DNA of 64,000 nucleotides, taken from Senimuribacter sp049852125. Its GTDB lineage: Bacteria; Bacillota; Clostridia; Peptostreptococcales; Anaerovoracaceae. The stretch is from assembly GCF_049852125.1 (NCBI RefSeq), contig NZ_CP187532.1:1116001-1180000 (forward strand). The letters are read 5' to 3'. Below, piece after piece: positions 57,572 to 64,000 of the stretch (position 1 is the first letter of the stretch; every line of letters begins with the position of its first letter). Under the pieces are notes generated by a model. That model was not told where the DNA came from. It did not search any database and was given only the letters and a program-made list of their open reading frames with translations. A program made the position numbers and the translations under genes.

Positions 57572-58543
57572 ATGAATAAGATCAAAAAAAGACCAATCAT
57601 ATTATTTTTTATCATGATTATCATCCTGTATGTGGCCATCTATATTGTACCGAAAGTAACGGGCGCTTTGGTGGCTTCGTATACGGCGGTTTATGGTGAG
57701 CTGAAGATTACCGATGAAACTGACGGATGGCTTGTTCGAAATGAAAAGGTCTATCTGGCAGGACAGGGAGGCAGCGCTAACCGATATATTGAAGAAGGCA
57801 CACTGATTCGTAAAGGAACTTCTGTTATGGAAGTAACAGGAGGAAGCGACAGTGAAACGGACAGCAGCTATGCGGATATGCTCACACGACTGGATGACAG
57901 CGCGGTGATAACTAATGAGTTTGCAACGGAAGAAAGCGGTATCGTATGTTATTATGCCGACGGCTACGAAAATAAGCTGACGCCGGAGACCATGGAGAAC
58001 ATGGGATATAACTATTACAGCAAAGTGACACAGGATCAGGTTTTGGATTTGAAACGTGACAGTATAGCCAGAGGCGAGCCTGTATACAAGGTTACTGACA
58101 GAACTAGATGGTATCTGGTGTGCTTCGTGGAAAAGAGTTCAGCCGAACGGTATCAGTTGGGACAGGAAATCGATGTAGAGTTTGAGGACGATGTGGTCAG
58201 GACAGAGGTCAGCCAGATTAAAAAAATGGACGGCAAGGTGCGCATCATATTGGAAACAGATTACTACTATAGCGGTTTTGCAAAAACCAGAACTGCGAAG
58301 GTCAATCTGGTCACGTATGAACAGAGAGGATTGCTTCTGGAGAATGACAGCATCACAGAGGAAAAAGGGCAGAAGGGTGTTTATGTAAAAGGAAAATCGG
58401 GCAATTACTTTTTCGTGCCAATCCTGATATATAAGACAGACGGCAAGTATTCCTTAGTGGCCGACGGATCCTTTGTGAATGATAAAGAGGAAACCATCAG
58501 CACTGTTGAAATTTATGATGAAATTTTGAAGAATCCTAAATAA
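57572..58543 (+). CDS. HlyD-like membrane-anchored protein of the division cluster, 323 aa
   Basis: One N-terminal transmembrane helix (about residues 9-30, ILFFIMIIILYVAIYIVPKV) followed by an extracytoplasmic region. Its barrel-sandwich/lipoyl-like pieces (TDGWLVRNEKVYLAGQGGSA; EEGTLIRKGTSVMEVTGG; EPVYKVTDRTRWYLVCFVEK) resemble HlyD-type adaptor proteins. No ABC or RND partner is nearby. Such proteins are recurrent beside yggS-sepF-yggT-divIVA in clostridia, suggesting a role near the septum, but the function is not known. It starts 14 bases after trmD. Confidence 0.75.
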   Translation: MNKIKKRPIILFFIMIIILYVAIYIVPKVTGALVASYTAVYGELKITDETDGWLVRNEKVYLAGQGGSANRYIEEGTLIRKGTSVMEVTGGSDSETDSSYADMLTRLDDSAVITNEFATEESGIVCYYADGYENKLTPETMENMGYNYYSKVTQDQVLDLKRDSIARGEPVYKVTDRTRWYLVCFVEKSSAERYQLGQEIDVEFEDDVVRTEVSQIKKMDGKVRIILETDYYYSGFAKTRTAKVNLVTYEQRGLLLENDSITEEKGQKGVYVKGKSGNYFFVPILIYKTDGKYSLVADGSFVNDKEETISTVEIYDEILKNPK

Positions 58544-58566
58544 TAAAATGAGAGGCAGGTGTAAAG

Positions 58567-59271
58567 GTGTCAATCAAATCAAATATTGAATATATCAATG
58601 AATTAAAGGCAAAGGCGGCTGAGAAATCAGGAAGGACAGCAGACGATGTTCTTCTGGTTGCCGTAACGAAGCTTCATACGCCGGAGGAAATGAATGAGGC
58701 TATTGACGCAGGTATTACTGATATTGGTGAGAATAAGGTGCAGGAAATTATGGATAAATATGATCGTGTGAAATCTGTGCGCTGGCATCTTATCGGTCAT
58801 CTGCAGACTAATAAGGTAAAGTATATCATCGATAAAGTATCTATGATTCATTCGGTGGATTCTCTGCATCTGGCTAAGGAAATTAACAAACGGGCCGCGC
58901 AGCATGATTTAACCATGGATATACTGATTCAGGTTAATTCGGCAATGGAAGAATCCAAATTTGGTATTACTACAGACGAGACGGATCAGCTGATTCATGA
59001 CATTTCTCAACAGTGCGAGAATATTCGCATTCGAGGGCTCATGTGTATCGCGCCTTTTGAGGAGAATCCTGACGACGCGCGTCCGTACTTCGCAGAAGTA
59101 AAAAAGCTTTATGACAGATACGTGAATGAGAAAATAGACCGGGTAGATTTCAAATACCTTTCCATGGGCATGACCAATGATTTTGAGGCAGCCGTTGAAG
59201 AAGGTTCCAATCTGATTCGGGTAGGAACAGCGATCTTCGGGTATAGAGACTACCGCAGTGAAGAAAAATAA
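58567..59271 (+). CDS. yggS: YggS/PLPBP-family pyridoxal phosphate homeostasis protein, 234 aa
   Basis: Alanine-racemase-fold protein that carries PLP and helps keep B6 balance; no catalytic activity is known. PLP-binding lysine in LLVAVTKLHTPEEMNEAIDA; other blocks are WHLIGHLQTNKVKYIID, SVDSLHLAKEINKRAAQH and LSMGMTNDFEAAVEEGSNLI with RVGTAIFG. The start is GTG 58567. First gene of the conserved yggS-sepF-yggT-divIVA run. Confidence 0.95.
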   Translation: MSIKSNIEYINELKAKAAEKSGRTADDVLLVAVTKLHTPEEMNEAIDAGITDIGENKVQEIMDKYDRVKSVRWHLIGHLQTNKVKYIIDKVSMIHSVDSLHLAKEINKRAAQHDLTMDILIQVNSAMEESKFGITTDETDQLIHDISQQCENIRIRGLMCIAPFEENPDDARPYFAEVKKLYDRYVNEKIDRVDFKYLSMGMTNDFEAAVEEGSNLIRVGTAIFGYRDYRSEEK

Positions 59272-59294
59272 GAAAAGCAGGAGGAAATGAAAAA

Positions 59295-59807
59295 ATGGGC
59301 ATTGCTGATTCAATCAAAAAAGTTATCGGAATTGAAGAACTTGACGAAGATGAAATGATTACGGAAGAAGAAGTTATCGCGGCAAAGGAGAAACTGGCAA
59401 AGGAGCCGCCGCAGAGACGGTCCTACAGCGATACCTCGTCCGGTCATGAAAAGAAGCCTTATACGCCGGCTTCATCAAAGACACAGGAGAAGCGTTTTTC
59501 TGTAGCTAATACCAGCGCTTTTAAGCTGGTGCTCATCGAGCCGAAAGCCTTTGAGGAGTGTCCGAAGCTGGTTGACAGTTTGAAAGGAAGACGGCCGATC
59601 ATCATCAACCTGGAAAAGCTGGAAACCGAAGTAGCCAGAAAAATCTTTGATTTCATGAGCGGTGCAACTTATGCTCTCAATGGAAATGTACAGAAGGTGG
59701 CTAATAACATCTTCATCTTTGCACCAGAAAACGTGGACATTGCCGCTTCTCAGGATGAGAGAACATCCTTTGATTTTGGGGCGGAAGAAAAAAGTCCCTG
59801 GAGGTAA
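59295..59807 (+). CDS. sepF: Cell division protein SepF, 170 aa
   Basis: Binds FtsZ filaments and the membrane and helps place the septum. An N-terminal amphipathic helix is visible (MGIADSIKKVIGIEE), then an acidic/proline linker. The DUF552 core spans about residues 75-155: KLVLIEPKAFEECPKLVDSL, PIIINLEKLETEVARKIFDF, MSGATYALNGNVQKVANNIF. AGGAGG precedes the ATG. Confidence 0.95.
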   Translation: MGIADSIKKVIGIEELDEDEMITEEEVIAAKEKLAKEPPQRRSYSDTSSGHEKKPYTPASSKTQEKRFSVANTSAFKLVLIEPKAFEECPKLVDSLKGRRPIIINLEKLETEVARKIFDFMSGATYALNGNVQKVANNIFIFAPENVDIAASQDERTSFDFGAEEKSPWR

Positions 59808-59814
59808 GTAAGTT

Positions 59815-60105
59815 TTGATTATTATTTTATGCAGAGCCATCGGATGGTTCGCAAATCTGATCACGATGGCGCTGGTTCTTAGGGCAATATTGAGCTGGTT
59901 TGGACAGAATCCGTATTCACCGTTGGGAAAAGCCTACATGGTTATGGCCAGGATCACCGAACCGGTGGTAGCGCCGTGCAGGATGCTGCTGCAGAAGTTG
60001 AATCTGAATACGGGTATGTTGGATTTTTCCGTACTTCTGGCCTTTTTCCTGGTGGAAATCGTGGCAAGAGTTCTGATCCGTATTCTTTTGATAGTGGCGA
60101 TTTAA
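59815..60105 (+). CDS. YggT-family membrane protein, 96 aa
   Basis: Small integral membrane protein with two hydrophobic regions (about residues 3-25 and 65-95) linked by the conserved SWFGQNPYSPLGKAYMVMAR and ITEPVVAPCRMLL. Found next to sepF in most Gram-positive bacteria, with a probable role in division or osmotic response. The start is TTG 59815 following GGAGGTAAG; no in-frame ATG exists nearby. Confidence 0.9.
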   Translation: MIIILCRAIGWFANLITMALVLRAILSWFGQNPYSPLGKAYMVMARITEPVVAPCRMLLQKLNLNTGMLDFSVLLAFFLVEIVARVLIRILLIVAI

Positions 60106-60120
60106 CAGGAGGAAAGAGAT

Positions 60121-60885
60121 ATGATTACTCCACTGGAAATAGAGAACAAAGAATTTTCCAAGTCCATGCGAGGATATAACGCAGAAGAAGTTGATGAATT
60201 TCTGGATGAGATCATATTAGATTTGCAGGCGCTGTTAGCTGAAAAGGAACAGCTGCAGGCGCAGGTCGAGAAGCTGAATCTGGATATGGCGCAATACAAG
60301 AAATCTGAGTCATCTGTGATCAATACACTGGAATCTGCGAAGAAGCTGATGAACGATATATCAGAAAGCGCTGAAAAGCGGGCGGAGATTATTATCCGTA
60401 ACGCGCAGATGGATGCCGAATCTATTCAGCGAGAAGCTAAGGATTCTGTTTCCAAGTTAACCGAGGAAGGGGAACGATTGGCTGTCAAAGTCAGCCGCTT
60501 CCGTGAACGTTACCGGCAGCTTTTGGAGGATGAGCTGAATCAGTTGGAGGGATCCAGCGAAGATCTTTTCGCTGATTTAGAAGCAGAATTTATGCCTGCG
60601 TCTATGACAGAAAGACACGAAAAGGAAAGAACGCCGGCTCGTGAAACTGTCAGAGAGACAATGGTGAGAAAGATACCGGAAGCCGAAACCGTGAGTAAAG
60701 GGGATGAGCGCGCATATACGCAGCAGCTGCAGAGGGATACGTCTAATGACACCATGGTTCTGGACCGTTCATTGGAAGATATTTTACGTGATGATTTCGG
60801 CCTGTCAGATCGGAACGAGTCGTCTTCCGATAAAAGCAGCGATGATATGGCTAAAACCAGGGTTATTTCCTGGGATGATAAATAA
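60121..60885 (+). CDS. divIVA: DivIVA-domain protein, 254 aa
   Basis: Coiled-coil protein that gathers at curved membranes at poles and septum. The membrane-binding N-terminus is ITPLEIENKEFSKSMRGYNA followed by EEVDEFLDEIILDLQALLAE. A long coiled coil reaches about residue 150. An acidic/arginine-rich, probably disordered tail of about 100 residues (RETVRETMVRKIPEAE) makes it longer than B. subtilis DivIVA. GGAGG precedes the ATG. Confidence 0.93.
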   Translation: MITPLEIENKEFSKSMRGYNAEEVDEFLDEIILDLQALLAEKEQLQAQVEKLNLDMAQYKKSESSVINTLESAKKLMNDISESAEKRAEIIIRNAQMDAESIQREAKDSVSKLTEEGERLAVKVSRFRERYRQLLEDELNQLEGSSEDLFADLEAEFMPASMTERHEKERTPARETVRETMVRKIPEAETVSKGDERAYTQQLQRDTSNDTMVLDRSLEDILRDDFGLSDRNESSSDKSSDDMAKTRVISWDDK

Positions 60886-60905
60886 TAAAACGCGGGAGGC
60901 AGGAT

Positions 60906-61355
60906 GTGAGATATTATATCCTGGCCGCTGTCCTTCTTGCAGCGGATCAGGTATCTAAACTGGCTGTCAGAAGTAATATGCAGATAGGCGAATCGATTAG
61001 CATATTAGGAGATTTTTTTCGTCTGACATATATTCGCAACAGTGGGGCAGCTTTTAGCTTGTTCAGCGGACAACGGGTTCTGCTGGTACTGGTTCCTCTC
61101 ATTGCGATTGGGATTGCTCTTTGGTATTTTCACCGGCACAGAGATCAACATTGGACGCTGTATACAGCATGGGCGCTGATCATTGCGGGAGGCGTCGGAA
61201 ATCTTATTGATCGTATTGTTTTCGGCAGCGTAACCGATATGCTTGATTTCAGTATTTTCCCGCCCATTTTCAATGTGGCCGATATTTGCGTGTGCGTGGG
61301 CTGTGCTCTCTTTGCGGTTTACGTATTGGCAGACGGACGTCTGAAGAAACAATGA
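60906..61355 (+). CDS. lspA: Lipoprotein signal peptidase (signal peptidase II), 149 aa
   Basis: Membrane aspartic protease that removes signal peptides from prolipoproteins. Four hydrophobic segments; the catalytic aspartates are in GGVGNLIDRIVFGSVTDMLD and FNVADICVCVG. YIRNSGAAFSLF is the family motif. The start is GTG 60906 with GGGAGG ahead. Its stop overlaps the rluD start. Confidence 0.96.
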   Translation: MRYYILAAVLLAADQVSKLAVRSNMQIGESISILGDFFRLTYIRNSGAAFSLFSGQRVLLVLVPLIAIGIALWYFHRHRDQHWTLYTAWALIIAGGVGNLIDRIVFGSVTDMLDFSIFPPIFNVADICVCVGCALFAVYVLADGRLKKQ

Positions 61356-62320
61356 TGGAAAAAGAAGAGAGATATGAGCAATTTTATATAGAAGCAGATC
61401 AGCAGGGCACAAGGATTGATCTCGTGCTCTCTTTGTTGTTGCCGGATATCTCCAGAAGTTTTATTCAGAAGCTTTTTGAAAGAGGAAGCGTAAAGGTAGA
61501 CGGAGTAGAATGCAGGTCTAAGAAATATAAGGTGCAGACAGGAGAACTGGTTGAAATCAATTTACCGGAGCCGGAGATCTTGTCAGTAGAACCGGAGGAT
61601 ATCCCTATCGATATTGTCTATGAGGATGATGATGTTTTGGTGGTGAACAAGCCAAGAGGCATGGTTGTTCATCCCGCGGCCGGTAATTACAGCGGCACGC
61701 TTGTTAATGCGGTGATGTTTCATTGTGGAGATCGTTTGTCTTCTATTAACGGAGTTATCAGACCAGGGATTGTGCATCGTATTGATAAGGATACCAGCGG
61801 CCTTTTGATGATTGCTAAGAACGATGCGGCGCATGAGTCGTTATCTAACCAGCTGGCGGTTCATTCTGTTACCAGACGTTATCAGGCCCTAGTTTATGAT
61901 AACATCAAGGCAGACGAAGGAACGGTTGACGCGCCGATCGGCAGAGATGTCAGAAACAGATTGCGTCAGGCGGTTACGGATGGTCAGCACGGCAAACATG
62001 CCGTAACCCATTACCGCGTGTTGGAACGTTTTGGCAGACACACTTTGATAGAGGCGCGGCTGGAGACGGGGCGTACTCATCAGATTCGTGTGCATATGGC
62101 ATATATTCATCATCCGCTGGTGGGAGATCCGATATACGGCCCGAGACGAGACGGAAGGGCCGATGGACAGATGCTTCATGCGAAGGTATTGGGGTTCGTT
62201 CATCCCAGAACGGGAGAATATATGGAATTTGACAGTTCTTTGCCCGCGTATTTTCAGGAACAGCTTGAAAAGCTGCGGTCAAGAGGATTGACTGCAGGGG
62301 AAGGAGCAAAAAATGAGTAA
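61352..62320 (+). CDS. rluD: RluD-family pseudouridine synthase, 322 aa
   Basis: Makes pseudouridine in 23S rRNA. The S4-like RNA-binding domain is at residues ~17-75 (TRIDLVLSLLLPDISRSFIQ). The catalytic domain has the nucleophile aspartate in GIVHRIDKDTSGLLMIAKND and HPAAGNYSGTLVNAVM, then RLETGRTHQIRVHMAYIHHP with LVGDP. Start ATG 61352 or 61355, overlapping the lspA stop. Co-transcription with lspA is the normal arrangement. Confidence 0.95.
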   Translation: MMEKEERYEQFYIEADQQGTRIDLVLSLLLPDISRSFIQKLFERGSVKVDGVECRSKKYKVQTGELVEINLPEPEILSVEPEDIPIDIVYEDDDVLVVNKPRGMVVHPAAGNYSGTLVNAVMFHCGDRLSSINGVIRPGIVHRIDKDTSGLLMIAKNDAAHESLSNQLAVHSVTRRYQALVYDNIKADEGTVDAPIGRDVRNRLRQAVTDGQHGKHAVTHYRVLERFGRHTLIEARLETGRTHQIRVHMAYIHHPLVGDPIYGPRRDGRADGQMLHAKVLGFVHPRTGEYMEFDSSLPAYFQEQLEKLRSRGLTAGEGAKNE

Positions 62321-62975
62321 GATTTCGATGAAGCCGTCTACTATGCTCAGCCCGGTACCATCGGTACTGGTGACTTGCGGAAGCGGACAGGATGTGAATG
62401 TGATTACAATTGCCTGGACGGGAATTATTAATTCCCAGCCGCCTATGACGTATGTTTCAGTGCGCAAGGAGAGGCATTCCCATCATTTGATTTCTGAAAG
62501 CGGAGAATTTGTTATCAACCTGACGACGGAGGATATGGTCAAAGCAGTGGATTACTGCGGTGTCCGATCAGGGCGGGATGTAAATAAATTTGAACAGACG
62601 GGATTGGCGATAGAACCAGCTGAGCTGGTGGATTGCCCGTTGATCGTGCAGTCGCCGGTCAGCTTAGAGTGCAAAGTCTTTGAAGTAAAGGAGTTTCCGT
62701 CTCATGATATGTTTCTCGCGGAAATTGTGCGAGTTCACGCGGAAGAAGCAATTTTTGATGAGGACGGGCGAATTCGCTTAGATAAGGCGGGTCTTTTGGC
62801 TTACTGTCATGGGGAGTATTTCGGAATAAAGAGACAGCCTTTAGGAAAATTCGGATATTCTGTGATGAAAGCGAAAACTCGCAGACGAATTAATAGAGAG
62901 AAAGCAGAGAAGACGCGGCGAAAGAGGAAGCAAAGCACAGAAAAGAGCAGAAGACAAAAACAAAGAAGAGGCTGA
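62313..62975 (+). CDS. Flavin reductase-like (FMN-binding split barrel) protein, 220 aa
   Basis: Flavin reductase-like domain over about residues 1-170: PSTMLSPVPSVLVTCGSG, VNVITIAWTGIINSQPPMTY with VSVRKERHSHHLI, and GEFVINLTTEDMVKAVDYCG. It likely binds FMN; the redox partner is unknown. The last ~35 residues are extremely basic (KAKTRRRINREKAEKTRRKR), an unusual tail that could bind nucleic acid or acidic partners. It overlaps the rluD end by eight bases, so it belongs to the same operon. Confidence 0.88.
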   Translation: MSKISMKPSTMLSPVPSVLVTCGSGQDVNVITIAWTGIINSQPPMTYVSVRKERHSHHLISESGEFVINLTTEDMVKAVDYCGVRSGRDVNKFEQTGLAIEPAELVDCPLIVQSPVSLECKVFEVKEFPSHDMFLAEIVRVHAEEAIFDEDGRIRLDKAGLLAYCHGEYFGIKRQPLGKFGYSVMKAKTRRRINREKAEKTRRKRKQSTEKSRRQKQRRG

Positions 62976-63034
62976 AGCGGAGTTAGATATTCGGGTTGTT
63001 TGTAACTGGAGAGTCAGGTTAAAGGTGAATTAAC

Positions 63035-63142
63035 TTATCTCTTTGTATTTTTGATATATGTAAGACAGTCTTCGCAGACGAATCCGCCTTTGAAAACTTT
63101 ATTATGGTAGATGTTTCCGCAAAGGGAGCAATTGTTTTTCAT
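63035..63142 (-). CDS. 35-residue zinc-knuckle protein
   Basis: A very short gene on the minus strand: starts MKNNCSLCGNIYHNKVFKGG and ends FVCEDCLTYIKNTKR. Two CxxC pairs (C5/C8 and C23/C26) can hold one zinc ion. The ribosome binding site GGAGG lies eight bases ahead of ATG 63142, and the codons end with TAA. The spacing and strong RBS argue that it is expressed. Resembles small clostridial zinc-ribbon peptides of unknown function. Confidence 0.65.
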   Translation of the reverse strand: MKNNCSLCGNIYHNKVFKGGFVCEDCLTYIKNTKR

Positions 63143-63200
63143 AGCGGATAACCTCCTTATATTGAATTAGCTTCGAGCCTCTTGTTTGTATAGATAATGT

Positions 63201-63250
63201 AAACCACTGAAAGACGAAAAGTCAATAGGGATGTCGGTTTTTAGTGGTTT
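63201..63250. terminator. Terminator-like hairpin before the hydrolase gene
   Basis: Stem AAACCACT / AGTGGTTT with a 34-base loop followed by TTTTTGTAG. The loop is long; the pairing may equally be part of a regulatory leader for the hydrolase gene. Confidence 0.35.
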
Positions 63251-63302
63251 TTTGTAGCTTTTTAGGGATTTTTTGTAAAAAAGCAAAAAAGGAGCGAGAA
63301 AG

Positions 63303-64000
63303 ATGTACGATAATTTCAATTTGGAAAAGAGAGATCACGCGGTGGCAGGATACCATTTTCCGTGTGAGAATGCCAGATATGTGATGTGTTTGATTCATGG
63401 GATCGGTGAACATGCAGGCAGATATCAGCGCATGGCGGAAAAGCTGGCAGCACATGGGATTGCTATCGTATCCATGGATCTTCGAGGTCATGGCATATCC
63501 TTGGGCGTGCGGGGAGACACGGCTCCGAGAAAAGAGGTTCTGGCGGATGTGGACGCTTTGATCGAGGAAGCACAGAAGCTTTATCCGGGACTGCCGTTAA
63601 TTCTGTACGGCCATAGTATGGGAGGCAACATTTGTTTGGATTACCGCGCCAGAGGCAGCCATAATGACGTGCCGGTGAAGTATATCGTCAGCGCGCCGTG
63701 GATTAAACTGGTCATGGATGTGCCGAAACCTCTATACGGCGTGGTAAAGGCTGCTTCCAAGCTCTTTCCGAGGGCAACGATCAGTCAGAAGTTTCCTGAA
63801 AAGGATCTCGGCAATCTGGAATACGTCAGACCCTATGAGGCTGATCCGTTGGTGCATTCGAAAATATCTCTCCGCTGCGCGGCAGAAAGCTTTGATATTG
63901 GCAGAAGTCTTTTTGACGGCTCAAATGAGGATAATCACAGGGCTGACGGCAAACCGTTTCTTCTGATGCACGGTGATCAGGACAAGATTTGTCATATCGG
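63303..64000 (+). CDS. Alpha/beta hydrolase (lysophospholipase/monoacylglycerol lipase-like), 3' end outside window
   Basis: Serine hydrolase of the Hydrolase_4 group. The frame is open from ATG 63303 to the window end (232 codons). Oxyanion/early motif VMCLIHGIGEHAGRYQRMAE, then SMDLRGHGISLGVRG, the nucleophile elbow LILYGHSMGGNICLDYRA (GHSMG), and near the cut end FLLMHGDQDKICH with the catalytic aspartate. The catalytic histidine would lie beyond the window. Probably cleaves lipid or other esters in the cytoplasm. AAGGAGCGAG precedes the start. Confidence 0.9.
   Translation, partial: MYDNFNLEKRDHAVAGYHFPCENARYVMCLIHGIGEHAGRYQRMAEKLAAHGIAIVSMDLRGHGISLGVRGDTAPRKEVLADVDALIEEAQKLYPGLPLILYGHSMGGNICLDYRARGSHNDVPVKYIVSAPWIKLVMDVPKPLYGVVKAASKLFPRATISQKFPEKDLGNLEYVRPYEADPLVHSKISLRCAAESFDIGRSLFDGSNEDNHRADGKPFLLMHGDQDKICHI

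Noticed and set aside
1..64000. tRNA or rRNA genes
   Set aside because: No cloverleaf with a GGTTCGA-type arm plus matching acceptor stem was seen; GGTTCGTC in the spoVA repeat belongs to a simple hairpin.

Overview
The window looks like the chromosome of an endospore-forming, anaerobic Gram-positive bacterium of class Clostridia. The evidence is a spoVAC-spoVAD-spoVAE operon, a ylxM-ffh-rpsP-khpA-rimM-trmD operon, a yggS-sepF-yggT-divIVA-lspA-rluD division cluster, teichoic-acid-type polymer genes and GGAGG ribosome binding sites. Gene style (citrate-lyase-like operon, OPT transporter, many AT-rich insertions in a moderately GC-rich background) would fit a family such as Anaerovoracaceae, but that placement is a guess.

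Layout. 1-9650: right end of a GC-rich prophage: two tail/baseplate genes, a SymE-like toxin gene on the opposite strand, holin, a four-domain endolysin, a zinc-finger HTH protein, a SHOCT peptide and two overlapping large serine recombinases. 9660-16000: AT-rich accessory DNA: an XRE repressor with a palindrome over its own promoter, two unrecognised membrane proteins, a type I restriction-modification remnant (5'-truncated hsdM plus hsdS, no hsdR), a complete IS256-family element with 8-bp target duplication at the foot of a terminator, and a lone tnpV. 16073-16441: the first of three arrays of regularly spaced inverted repeats (GTTGTGCA / TGCACAAC); the others lie at 22668-23178 and 31686-32027 and abut gene remnants.

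16600-34240: metabolic and transport genes: OPT peptide transporter with P1-family peptidase, two MATE exporters, KilA-N, GNAT and VOC proteins, and a LysR-controlled operon of two metallohydrolases, a YfcC-type carrier and a citrate-lyase-like pair (fused CitD-CitE, and CitF); then maf. 34321-36645: spoVA operon, split between spoVAC and spoVAD by 3.5 copies of a 95-bp repeat made of covarying hairpins.

37000-53700: a lone HTH-bearing hypothetical gene, a decayed gene, then a surface-polymer operon (CDP-glycerol transferase, ATP-grasp, nucleotidyltransferase, TagGH-like ABC exporter, LCP ligase), thrS, a flavoprotein, SppA, a secreted transglutaminase-like protein and a double ATP-grasp protein. 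53760-64000: translation, secretion and cell division housekeeping genes, a 35-residue zinc-knuckle protein and an alpha/beta hydrolase cut by the window end.

The most unusual signals are non-coding: the three GTTGTGCA arrays with nearly constant 39-40 bp geometry, and the hairpin repeat inside the spoVA operon. Among the proteins, the fused citrate lyase whose acyl-carrier domain lacks the cofactor-attachment serine, and the double ATP-grasp protein with a degenerate first copy, deserve attention. No tRNA, rRNA or CRISPR array was found.
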